NCBI GenBank assembly: GCA_026932145.1
Contig: JAIXKT010000039.1
Location: 9,088-52,024 of the forward strand
Origin: Bacteroidia bacterium
Lineage (GTDB): Bacteria > Bacteroidota > Bacteroidia > J057 > JAIXKT01
Reading direction: 5' to 3'
Length of the DNA stretch: 42,937 bases
In this document: positions 1 through 7,485 of the stretch, one piece after another
How the letters are laid out: each line of letters begins with the position of its first letter
Position numbering within the stretch: position 1 is the first letter of the stretch
The notes under the pieces: model-generated
Told to the model about the DNA's origin: nothing
Database searches by the model: none
Seen by the model: the letters and a program-made list of their open reading frames with translations, nothing else
Translations under genes and position numbers: made by a program

Positions 1-475
1 CTAGTTCATTTTTTTTGACATGGCTTTTGCGAGCTACTTTTACCTTTGTCCCAAAATGCTTTGTGGCATATTTAAGCACTGTGTTGTATTTAATATCCTT
101 GTTAAACTCATTGGCTATCCATTCCTTGAGTTCAATATACCCTGCCAGTCCATTTTTAGGGTCATGCAGTTTCTCTTCCATTTTTTTATGCTCTTCCTTG
201 GTGAACACTGATGGCTTTCCTGCTTTCCCTTTCCTACCATTATGTAGCAAGGTGTCCATACCTCCTTTTTTGTAGGCAGTGCGCCAATTGTGGATGCTTT
301 GACTGCTGGCACCAATGGTATCCATCAACTCACGTTTAGAAATACCTTTACTGCCCGCCTCTTTCATCGCTACCAACATTTTGATGCGAGGTTGCATCAT
401 TAAAGACGATGATTTTAATGATTTTCTCAACTCAGTCAAACTTTCTGATACAGGAATATATAATGCAAATGACAT
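1..475 (-). CDS. IS630-like transposase, N-terminal part (truncated by window edge)
   Basis: The minus strand is open from ATG 475-473 to the left edge without a stop, about 158 residues. The protein begins MSFALYIPVSESLTELRK and holds a helix-turn-helix region (KEAGSKGISKRELMDTIGAS, then SQSIHNWRTAYKKGG), followed by a charged segment with TLLHNGRKGKAGKPS, as in the winged-helix N-terminus of IS630/Tc1-type transposases. The DDE catalytic domain would lie beyond the edge, so integrity cannot be judged. Close to the edge the minus strand carries a run of eight A (positions 9-16), a possible slippage site of the kind some IS630 elements use, although the reading frame stays open through it. 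Family assignment is from motif memory; clear as a transposase-like HTH protein, less sure as to subgroup. Confidence 0.7.
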   Translation of the reverse strand, partial: MSFALYIPVSESLTELRKSLKSSSLMMQPRIKMLVAMKEAGSKGISKRELMDTIGASSQSIHNWRTAYKKGGMDTLLHNGRKGKAGKPSVFTKEEHKKMEEKLHDPKNGLAGYIELKEWIANEFNKDIKYNTVLKYATKHFGTKVKVARKSHVKKNEL

Positions 476-490
476 AATGATTTATATTAA

Positions 491-535
491 AGACCAAAAA
501 TAAAATAAAAAATCCAATATGCAAAATATTGGTCT
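491..535. repeat. Nested inverted repeat upstream of the transposase
   Basis: AGACCAA (491-497) pairs with TTGGTCT (529-535), and inside it CCAATAT (514-520) pairs with ATATTGG (526-532) across the loop GCAAA. The two pairings overlap on their right arms, so they are alternatives. The site lies 16 bp before the transposase start and could be its operator or part of the element's end; no matching second end is visible in this window. Confidence 0.4.
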
Positions 536-667
536 TGTTTATTTTTCACTATCGTATAATAACACAAAATCGCTTGTAGAGTTCATAAAAGTAGAAGCCC
601 CAAAAACAACTTGAAATATAGACTTTACAATCGTTTTGTGGACTTTTTTTGGTAGCAAAAATTTATG

Positions 668-675
668 TAGGTTTG
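668..675 (+). promoter_or_regulatory. -7 promoter element TAGGTTTG for psd
   Basis: It matches the Bacteroidota -7 consensus TAnnTTTG and sits 5 nt before ATG 681, so transcription should begin at or next to the start codon. Almost the same 18-bp context (TGTAGGTTTGC, then GATATG) recurs before the MFS gene at 8733-8750. Confidence 0.65.
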
Positions 676-680
676 CCGAT

Positions 681-1340
681 ATGATTCACCGAGAGGGTTA
701 TTGGTACGTCTTTGTAAGTATTCTGGCAAGCGCAGCTATTATTTTCCTACTATTCAGGCAAACGACCGGTACGTCATACAAGTGGTTAGCATACCTTATT
801 ACATTGATTTGCTTGGTTCTGACGGGTTTGGTCCTGAATTTTTTCCGAAACCCTACTCGAACCGTTGTACAGAATCCTAAGCATATTTTAGCACCTTGCG
901 ATGGAAAAGTTGTTGTTCTTGAAGAGGTTATGGATAGTGTTTTTTTGAATCAGAAAGTTCGGCAAATCAGTATTTTTATGTCGCCGCTCAATGTGCACGT
1001 AAACCGTAACCCGATTAGCGGAGTAGTCAAATTTTTTCAGTATTACCCCGGAGAATACTTGGTTGCATGGCATCCTAAATCTTCCGAAAAAAATGAAAGG
1101 ACGTATGCAGTTGTGGAAAATCAGCTCATGCAGGTTGCCTATAAGCAAATAGCCGGTGCCGTTGCCCGAAGAATCTGTTATTACATCAAAACCGGCGATA
1201 CGGTACAACAAGGAGCAGAATTTGGGTTCATTAAATTTGGCTCCCGAATGGATATTTTAATCCCGCTACACGCAACCGTTAAGGTAAATCTAAACGAAAA
1301 AACAGTAGGCGGGCAAACTATTTTAGCAACAGTTGAATAA
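681..1340 (+). CDS. psd: Phosphatidylserine decarboxylase proenzyme
   Basis: Decarboxylates phosphatidylserine to phosphatidylethanolamine at the inner membrane, using a pyruvoyl group made by self-cleavage. The 219-aa protein has two hydrophobic segments near the N-terminus (about residues 8-25 and 35-54), then the soluble domain: APCDGKV (71-77), NVHVNRNP (104-111) and the cleavage motif FGSR, in which S188 would become the pyruvoyl group. Length and the single-domain form fit the short PSD-A type typical of Bacteroidota. An upstream in-frame TTG at 636 would add 15 residues but precedes the -7 box, so I chose ATG 681, which also gives the family's usual start MIHREG. The usual partner pssA is not adjacent; the next gene follows after 18 bp. 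Confidence 0.93.
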   Translation: MIHREGYWYVFVSILASAAIIFLLFRQTTGTSYKWLAYLITLICLVLTGLVLNFFRNPTRTVVQNPKHILAPCDGKVVVLEEVMDSVFLNQKVRQISIFMSPLNVHVNRNPISGVVKFFQYYPGEYLVAWHPKSSEKNERTYAVVENQLMQVAYKQIAGAVARRICYYIKTGDTVQQGAEFGFIKFGSRMDILIPLHATVKVNLNEKTVGGQTILATVE

Positions 1341-1358
1341 TAAACTTACAATCAATTT

Positions 1359-2981
1359 ATGAGTTTTCATTTTACCTCAGAGCAACTTAATCAGTATGAT
1401 TTTTGGGAACTATCTACAACTTTTCAAGTTCCGATTTACCAAAGAGATTATATCTGGTCAGAAGGAAACCTTGACGATTTATTGTTTGGGTTTCTAAATA
1501 ACACCGGTAATTCAAACTATTTAGGTGAAGTTTTATTGGAAAAAACGGAAGCTGGATTAACTATTTTGTATGGGCAACAAAAACTGATTTCTATTCAACT
1601 ATTAGGTTGGGCTATTACCCAGTTATTAGAAGAATGGATTGAAGCTGGGCAGGATATTAGTAGCAATAAACAGCGTGTCGCTAAAATTCAGCATATCATC
1701 GGAACTCCGGAGCAACCTAAATTTAGATTTAACCAACATACGAATCCGTTTTATCATACCTACATTTGCAAAAAAGGGCATCCCGGCGCTTTAACCCGCT
1801 ACAAACCGGTAGAGCAGTTATTATATCGTTTTTATGAGTATTTCTTAAAACGGTTAAAACTCCAAATCGTTAATAGCTCCCTGATGGATAGCCTTATTCA
1901 GCGAATACTGCATGAATCTTTTATTAGCATAACCGCTGTAAAAAGACAACGTGATGCTTACGACTTCCTGCTATCTCGCTTAGGAACAGAAGCGGATATT
2001 TCAGATTTATTAAAAAACCATTTATTAACTATTTTAGACCAATCTCGCCCTGATAGCTTAACTAAAGCAGACCAAATCTGGCAGCAGCTTTCCGGACAAT
2101 TAAGTAATTTTGGTTTTACCGAATTTATTCGATTATATTGGTGTAGTTCAAGGAGTTACGTTCGGAAACAGCTGTTTTTTGATACTTTTTGCAGCCAAAG
2201 TTTATCTGCTGACCAAGTTTTGGAATTTTTGCAAGAGCTAAATATAGCTATGCAAAACTTTTCTTTTTATAGCTATAAAAAATCCACTAATGAAAAGGGA
2301 TATTCTTTTTCTCATGCTTTTCGTACCTTAAAGCTATATCCTACGTTACCATTGTTATTAGCTGCTAAACAGCATCTTAACGAGGAAGAATTTGATAAAT
2401 TAGCTAAAAATATTGTATCCATTGGGGTGCGTTATTGTATTATTTGCCATAGAAATCCCTATGAACTTGAGCAATCTTGTGCTGAAATTGCCTTAGATAT
2501 TCGAAACGGTAAGCTTTCTAAAGCGTATGATGTTTTCCAATGCCTAAGACGTTTTTGGGTTCCGGACGAAATTTTTACCCATGATTTTGCCATCTGGACT
2601 ATTGATACCCGAACCCACGCAGATATTGCAATATGGATACTTACTCAAATTGAGCTATACCTAAACCCAAATACTACTATCCAAAATGTTTATTTAGAGC
2701 ATATCTTACCCGAAAATCCATCTTTTGTATGGAATTTACTATTTCAGCACCATACCGAAGAATGGATGTATCGTTTGGGAAATCTCTGCTTAACCGAAAA
2801 ATATGATAGCTCTTGGAATGAACAAAATAGCTTTGAAGAAAAAGTAGAAACTTTCAAACAATCTAACTTCGTTTCTACCCAAAAAATTGGTGAGTATGAA
2901 GATTGGAAGCCCACAATCATCACTCACCGCCAACGTGAACTCGCCGAAACTGCCTGTCAAATATGGCGTAGTGGATACTAA
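1359..2981 (+). CDS. DUF262/DUF1524 (GmrSD-like) protein
   Basis: A 540-aa protein with the two-domain layout of GmrSD-type modification-dependent nucleases. The N-terminal DUF262 part shows VPIYQRDYIW (24-33) and YGQQKL (71-76), the place where family members usually carry DGQQR; here D is replaced by Y and R by K. The C-terminal DUF1524 (HNH-like) part has the His motif YLEHILPENP (His448), RLGNLCLTEKY and SSWNEQNSFEEK, as expected for the nuclease domain. Between them lies a long helical region without recognisable motifs. It starts 18 bp after psd with no visible promoter of its own, so the two are probably co-transcribed. No methylase or other defence gene is nearby. Function as a phage-defence nuclease is inferred from family; the altered motif may mean lost or changed nucleotide use. 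Confidence 0.75.
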   Translation: MSFHFTSEQLNQYDFWELSTTFQVPIYQRDYIWSEGNLDDLLFGFLNNTGNSNYLGEVLLEKTEAGLTILYGQQKLISIQLLGWAITQLLEEWIEAGQDISSNKQRVAKIQHIIGTPEQPKFRFNQHTNPFYHTYICKKGHPGALTRYKPVEQLLYRFYEYFLKRLKLQIVNSSLMDSLIQRILHESFISITAVKRQRDAYDFLLSRLGTEADISDLLKNHLLTILDQSRPDSLTKADQIWQQLSGQLSNFGFTEFIRLYWCSSRSYVRKQLFFDTFCSQSLSADQVLEFLQELNIAMQNFSFYSYKKSTNEKGYSFSHAFRTLKLYPTLPLLLAAKQHLNEEEFDKLAKNIVSIGVRYCIICHRNPYELEQSCAEIALDIRNGKLSKAYDVFQCLRRFWVPDEIFTHDFAIWTIDTRTHADIAIWILTQIELYLNPNTTIQNVYLEHILPENPSFVWNLLFQHHTEEWMYRLGNLCLTEKYDSSWNEQNSFEEKVETFKQSNFVSTQKIGEYEDWKPTIITHRQRELAETACQIWRSGY

Positions 2982-3031
2982 TCTTCATTCTAATAGCTGG
3001 AAAACAACATCTGTTGCTTAATTGCACTAAG

Positions 3032-3727
3032 TTATTTTGGGTACAACTGCCAACGGTAGCCAAGACCCACAGTAATTACATGGATAAATAAATTATCAGA
3101 CCCAAAAAGCTGATACGTAGGAAACATTGGAAGCCTATAACCTGCATTAAATTCGATTGTATGGCGAGGCTGGTAAGTGTAACTAAAACTGGCTGATAAG
3201 TAAGAACTTATCAAAACAAATGTAGATTTATCCGGTATTTGTAGTTCTTTTACAGCATCCTTTCGGCCAAAGCCAATGCTGGTAAAAGCTGCATCATGGC
3301 TTAACAAGCGTCCAAGATAAATTCCCGTTCCAGCCTGTAATTGCCATTTTGGGAATATTGCAGCACAAATTCCCAAACCAGCAAAAAAAGATAGTTCATT
3401 GCGTGAAGCTGCAAATGCTCCTTTCAGAAAAGGATAGCCCATCTTTTGAGCTACTAAACTATCATTTTCTAAGGCAAAACGCAGATTGTTAACGCCTATT
3501 CCTGACTCCCAATAGGCCAATGAACCTATTTTTTGAAAAACTCCCACCGTAGTATTCCAGCCGAATTTAGGTGATTTAAGGTGATTTAAGCCTTGATTTT
3601 GGTAATGAGAAATACAACTATTCTGGGCCAAAGTTACCCGAAGCTGAATACTATTTTGGCCATAACAATAGCAACAAGTTAAATTGTAAATAAAATAGCC
3701 CCAAAAATAGTACTTTAAAAAAATCAT
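3032..3727 (-). CDS. Predicted outer-membrane beta-barrel-like protein, function unknown
   Basis: I do not recognise a family by name. The 231-aa product has a hydrophobic N-terminus (MIFLKYYFWGYFIYNLTC) that could be a signal peptide, then alternating aromatic/glycine stretches such as NELSFFAGLGICAA, QLQAGTGIYLGR, LSASFSYTYQP and HTIEFNAGYRLP. It ends in a strand-like VGLGYRWQLYPK. This pattern is that of small Bacteroidota outer-membrane barrels. It contains an exact tandem copy of a 10-bp unit at 3570-3589 without frame disruption. It is 71 bp downstream of the FN3/T9SS gene on the same strand, with a hairpin between them, so it may be a separate unit. Confidence 0.6.
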   Translation of the reverse strand: MIFLKYYFWGYFIYNLTCCYCYGQNSIQLRVTLAQNSCISHYQNQGLNHLKSPKFGWNTTVGVFQKIGSLAYWESGIGVNNLRFALENDSLVAQKMGYPFLKGAFAASRNELSFFAGLGICAAIFPKWQLQAGTGIYLGRLLSHDAAFTSIGFGRKDAVKELQIPDKSTFVLISSYLSASFSYTYQPRHTIEFNAGYRLPMFPTYQLFGSDNLFIHVITVGLGYRWQLYPK

Positions 3728-3751
3728 TTTTATAACGGGCTTTTTTTAAAT

Positions 3752-3781
3752 AGAATCGGCCACGTAAACGTGGCCGATTCT
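3752..3781 (-). terminator. Hairpin after the FN3/T9SS gene
   Basis: AGAATCGGCCACG (3752-3764) and its exact complement CGTGGCCGATTCT (3769-3781) flank a 4-nt loop, giving a 13-bp GC-rich stem 17 nt after the stop of the minus-strand gene ending at 3799. The run after the stem on that strand is only ATTT before A-rich sequence, so it is a good structure but a mediocre U-tract. Confidence 0.6.
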
Positions 3782-3798
3782 GCTGAATTGTATTTTTG

Positions 3799-5283
3799 TT
3801 AGTATTTAGCGATTCTTTGGGTGAATTTTTCAGTGCCGTTATTTATTTGGAGGAAATATACCCCTGCCGGAACTGTAGAAATATCTAACCCTAAAGATTG
3901 AACTCCTATTTCATTACCAGCCCAGCTTAGGTGCTCATGGCCAATCAAGTCCAAAAGCTGAATTTGGTAAACTCCATTGGAATTAAATTGTACGGTTAGG
4001 AAGTCATGCGCCGGATTGGGATATGCCAGAACAGCTACTTCGGTATTTTCTGTTTTAGAATTTGAGGTGCTAAATGTTGCTGTTTGTGTCCATAGGCTAA
4101 TTTGGTTTTGGCAGAATTGGCGAATTGTGTATTCATAAGAACTATTTGGTTTTAAGCCAGTTAGGTTTAGGGTGTTGGAGTTTGTTCTGCCAAGGAGCCA
4201 TAAACCGCCTGCTTTACGGTATCTTACATAAGCACTATCTGCAGCTGAAAAGTTTGTCCAAGAGATAGTAGCGGTGGTTGGGGTTATGTTAGAAACCTGC
4301 ACTCCTTTAACGGGCTTACAAACAAATGTAGTGGTAAAATTCTGGCCATATACATCGGGCATTGCTGTTCCGCCACAAAAAACTCGCATACGCCAACGGT
4401 AAGTTGTGTTTTCAACCAAATTGTAAATCCGAATGGAATCTACATCAGTCCATTTTCTACGATACCACTGGCTTGTTCCATTTACTTGAAAATAGACATA
4501 CACGCTATCCGGTGTCAGTGTTCCATTAGGGTAGTCCCAGTCTAAGGTAGCCGCAGTGGTGCCAATATTTCTTGTTGATAAATTGATTGCTGTTGGGCAT
4601 ACTGCTGCGGGGGTTCCGGTTACGGTAATTTCATCAACAGAAAAAGGAGAATCATCACCGTCAGAAGAACTAACGAACAAAAACCCAAAACGAAGATTCG
4701 GTTGGTTGTCTAAAGAAGCGTCTGTTAATGATTCTGATGTCCAATCTGTTACGCCATAATAATCAGCACTAAAAGGTAGCCATGAGTTTCCGTTATCTAA
4801 ACTATAGTAAACTGCTGCTCGGGAATTAGCTGAACCATTATTCAGATACCAGAAATTCAGCGTAACGTTACTGTATCCTGTGGTGCTAATATCTGGAGTC
4901 GTTGCAAAATGCCAGCCTTCGGTTGCACAAAACATACCATCTACTGCCTGAAAATTCGCATTTTCAATGCCGTTAGAACTCGCTAAATCACTGGTAATGT
5001 GGAGGTAATTACTATTTGGGAAATTGGTTATTCCGGAAGGTTGGTCAGGAGTATCTGAAATCGTTACCGGAAAAAAACCGTATAGCAAAAACGTGCCTCC
5101 TTGAAATACATTGTTTACATAGAAAGAGTTGCAGTCTGTCCCTGTTGAATTTCCGTCCACAACTGTGGCAACATTCAAATCCATAGAGTTACCTGACTCA
5201 AAGTTTTCTTGGTATAAAACGGACTGCGCAAAAGCAAAATTTGTCAGCAAGGCTAACGTAGTAGCATAAAGTAATTTTCTCAT
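3799..5283 (-). CDS. Secreted fibronectin type III protein with T9SS C-terminal sorting domain
   Basis: A 494-aa exported protein. Residues 1-19 are a signal peptide ending AFAQ. About 22-230 forms a beta-rich jelly-roll or MAM-like region (NFESGNSMDL, YYSLDNGNSWLPFSADY, FSVDEITVTG). Two fibronectin type III repeats follow, near 232-315 (CPTAINLSTRNIGTTAATLDW) and 322-405 (VQVSNITPTTATISWTN). The end, from about 415, is a type A T9SS sorting domain with YPNPAHDFLTVQF, LLDLIGHE and PAGVYFLQI. It is therefore predicted to cross the outer membrane by type IX secretion and be released or anchored on the surface. No catalytic motif is visible, so an adhesive or structural role is more likely than an enzyme. 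It has its own -7 box. Confidence 0.85.
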   Translation of the reverse strand: MRKLLYATTLALLTNFAFAQSVLYQENFESGNSMDLNVATVVDGNSTGTDCNSFYVNNVFQGGTFLLYGFFPVTISDTPDQPSGITNFPNSNYLHITSDLASSNGIENANFQAVDGMFCATEGWHFATTPDISTTGYSNVTLNFWYLNNGSANSRAAVYYSLDNGNSWLPFSADYYGVTDWTSESLTDASLDNQPNLRFGFLFVSSSDGDDSPFSVDEITVTGTPAAVCPTAINLSTRNIGTTAATLDWDYPNGTLTPDSVYVYFQVNGTSQWYRRKWTDVDSIRIYNLVENTTYRWRMRVFCGGTAMPDVYGQNFTTTFVCKPVKGVQVSNITPTTATISWTNFSAADSAYVRYRKAGGLWLLGRTNSNTLNLTGLKPNSSYEYTIRQFCQNQISLWTQTATFSTSNSKTENTEVAVLAYPNPAHDFLTVQFNSNGVYQIQLLDLIGHEHLSWAGNEIGVQSLGLDISTVPAGVYFLQINNGTEKFTQRIAKY

Positions 5284-5302
5284 AGTTTAATTTATTGCAT
5301 TG

Positions 5303-5310
5303 CAAATATA
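5303..5310 (-). promoter_or_regulatory. -7 element TATATTTG for the FN3/T9SS gene
   Basis: On the minus strand TATATTTGC lies 19 nt before ATG 5283, matching TAnnTTTG. Confidence 0.6.
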
Positions 5311-5363
5311 CTATCTTTTATGAGAAATAAAAGTAATTTGTGATTTTCAGGCCAGAAACTTAA

Positions 5364-6872
5364 CTAATTAGATAATTTAGAACCCATCTTTGGATAAGTC
5401 TGTTTCACATTTGCCGAAGGGTTAAGCACACAAGATTGGGTTATTTGATAAATCGAATAAAACTCTTCTTCTGGAGTAAAGAAAAATGTTTTGGCTTGTA
5501 TCGGAATTTTTATCCAAAGTTTTGCCTTTGAACTATCTGGTTTTAAGTAATATACAGATTCTGAGAAGGGGCCAGAGATGAACCAATCTCCAGAATTTAA
5601 GATAAAAGCCTGTTGGTGAGCTGCCATTGGCGGGTAAACTGGCAGTTGCCACAAGTAATCTTTCAGTCCTAAAACTAACTCTACTTCGCAGGTTACAATT
5701 TTGGGGTTATTATTGATAATCGCGGAACTATTGACTGAGTTAAATTTTTCATCCAAAAAATACTTGACTTTTGTATTACCGTAGCCCTCATAAAAATAGG
5801 ACGCTGTCCAGTGTAAAATCATCGGAAGTGTTCGCTGAGAGATTATTAAAAAAACTGTAAGAAGTAGTACATATTTGATTATCCGGTTTTTATTTGATAG
5901 ATAGTTTTTTAGAAACCGTAACCAAGGTGCTAAACCAATACTTGCTGCCGGCAATAACCACAATCCAAAACGGTCATAGCCTGCTGATAATAAGAACATT
6001 AATCCCAATAAAGTTTGTATTACAGCTAAATCCCGAATGATTATTTTGCGTTGTGCCCAATATTCTACCCATAATGCAGCCGTTCCAAAGATAAGTACCG
6101 GTTTAAACAATAAAAAATGTACAGAACTTAGAGAAAAAGTGTAAAATTCATCTTTATAGCCAAATTTATTTTGCCAGTATTCTAAAAAAGTAGCTATATC
6201 AGTTCCAAACAATCCTATATAAAAAACAATCCAAGCAATTATCCAAGAGGTGATTACCCATAGTTCACGATTGCTACGGCCTGAGCAAAATAGCCACCGA
6301 AAGAGTGCTAGGCCAAATAATGGAAACAAAAAATATTCTTTAGAAAATATTGATAAAACTCCCCAAATAGTCGCCGTCCAATATATTTTTTTAGGTTGAG
6401 AGAACGCCCAAACGGTTAATAAGAGGTAAGCTATGCCGGGAATTTCCCCTAAATAACGTGCTCCATAGTTTAAAAATTGAACGGAAAATAGCAGCACTGC
6501 AATCACCAAAACTACTATATCTAACTTAGAACGGCGGAATAGATATGCTACAAAAATAATCAGAAAACTATGTAAAGTAACCCATAGCCGAGCAGCTACA
6601 GCCGGTAAAAATCCTATCTTGATAAGAAATGCTACCGGAAAATGAAGTGTAGGACCTACGGTAACAAATAATGAATGGGGAATAACATTCAGCGGGGTTT
6701 CCGGAAAACCCCAAATACCCGTTTTAGATAGCGTTATAGCCGCCAGCAAATGCCCAGAATCATCATAACCCCAAGGCAAAATAATGGATAACCCTGCAAA
6801 AACAAGCAATATCCCGATTAAAGCTGTATGGTAATAACTAACTTTGCCCAATAAATATCTGATGTTTAACAT
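5364..6872 (-). CDS. Polytopic membrane protein, GT-C glycosyltransferase-like
   Basis: A 502-aa integral membrane protein with about ten or more hydrophobic helices spread over residues 15-360 and a soluble C-terminal part. After the first helix comes WGYDDSGHLL, with a DD pair in the first extracytoplasmic loop, the position of the metal/donor-binding acidic residues in GT-C enzymes such as the ArnT/PMT (GT39) group. Such proteins transfer sugars from polyprenyl-phosphate carriers outside the inner membrane. It is the last gene of an apparent hpd-led operon, 17 bp behind the thioredoxin-fold gene. Donor and acceptor cannot be guessed. GT-C assignment rests on topology and one motif. Confidence 0.6.
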   Translation of the reverse strand: MLNIRYLLGKVSYYHTALIGILLVFAGLSIILPWGYDDSGHLLAAITLSKTGIWGFPETPLNVIPHSLFVTVGPTLHFPVAFLIKIGFLPAVAARLWVTLHSFLIIFVAYLFRRSKLDIVVLVIAVLLFSVQFLNYGARYLGEIPGIAYLLLTVWAFSQPKKIYWTATIWGVLSIFSKEYFLFPLFGLALFRWLFCSGRSNRELWVITSWIIAWIVFYIGLFGTDIATFLEYWQNKFGYKDEFYTFSLSSVHFLLFKPVLIFGTAALWVEYWAQRKIIIRDLAVIQTLLGLMFLLSAGYDRFGLWLLPAASIGLAPWLRFLKNYLSNKNRIIKYVLLLTVFLIISQRTLPMILHWTASYFYEGYGNTKVKYFLDEKFNSVNSSAIINNNPKIVTCEVELVLGLKDYLWQLPVYPPMAAHQQAFILNSGDWFISGPFSESVYYLKPDSSKAKLWIKIPIQAKTFFFTPEEEFYSIYQITQSCVLNPSANVKQTYPKMGSKLSN

Positions 6873-6889
6873 CCATCCACATAAGCAAT

Positions 6890-7444
6890 TTATCTGGATG
6901 TTATGCTTGGAAACAAGGTATCATCTCCCGGATAGCGTGCTAAGTGTTTCCAAATAACACTACCCTCTTTCAGCAAAAAAGTTCCAGATAATATGGAAGG
7001 GTCGGTTTGCTTTTTGGGAAAATAGCCTTTTAAGAAGAAAGAGATACCCGTCAGCCACATCTTGAAATTTAAAAATGAAGCCCAAGTTATTTTTTGTATT
7101 CCAAATAACTGATACAATTTTTGTTCTGTATCAGCGATATGTAATGAATTCGGAAAATGTTCTTGAAAAAAAGCCTGCCCGTTTGATACACTATCAAAGT
7201 GAACAAATAGCAATGGAGGTAAATTCTGCTTTTGCTGCGCAGTTTTGTACAATCTATCAACTAACCCTCGGCAGTAAATGCAGCCCAAATCTCTTAAAAA
7301 GTGAATGATTACTACTTGATGAACAGCCAAAGCCTGTTTTAAGGTAGCGCTTCCCGCCCAAGAAGTTTCCACTAAGATATTGCTATTATCAGAGATATTT
7401 TGGTTGACTTGCTGAATAGATATTGTGTTTTCGTTATTTTCCAA
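6890..7444 (-). CDS. AhpC/TSA-2-type thioredoxin-fold protein
   Basis: A 184-aa soluble protein with the pattern VVIIHFLRDLGCIYCRGLVDRL, split here as HFLRDLGC plus IYCR, i.e. a CxxC in the place where PF13911-type peroxiredoxin-like proteins have a GCxxCR. Further conserved features are LYQLFGI and a final strand GTFLLKEGSVIWKH followed by YPGDD. The fold suggests thiol-disulfide or peroxide chemistry, but substrates of this group are poorly defined. The frame has no ATG near its beginning: a stop lies nine codons upstream of the TTG at 7444, which is the best start. It follows hpd after 41 bp and precedes the GT-C-like gene by 17 bp. Confidence 0.7.
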   Translation of the reverse strand: MENNENTISIQQVNQNISDNSNILVETSWAGSATLKQALAVHQVVIIHFLRDLGCIYCRGLVDRLYKTAQQKQNLPPLLFVHFDSVSNGQAFFQEHFPNSLHIADTEQKLYQLFGIQKITWASFLNFKMWLTGISFFLKGYFPKKQTDPSILSGTFLLKEGSVIWKHLARYPGDDTLFPSITSR

Positions 7445-7485
7445 GACTATTATTGATTTTAGAAATGCTTAGGGTTTCTTCGTTC

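Noticed and set aside
15-503. Plus-strand open frames over the left-edge transposase
   Set aside because: Their products resemble nothing, while the minus strand gives a coherent helix-turn-helix transposase.
1359-2981. A complete multi-gene phage defence system
   Set aside because: Only the DUF262/DUF1524 gene is defence-like; the flanking genes are psd and a barrel-like protein, with no methylase, helicase or toxin-antitoxin pair.
6861-6873. Small palindrome GATGTTTAACATC over the start codon of the GT-C-like gene
   Set aside because: Six-base arms are expected often in AT-rich sequence, and there is no supporting context.
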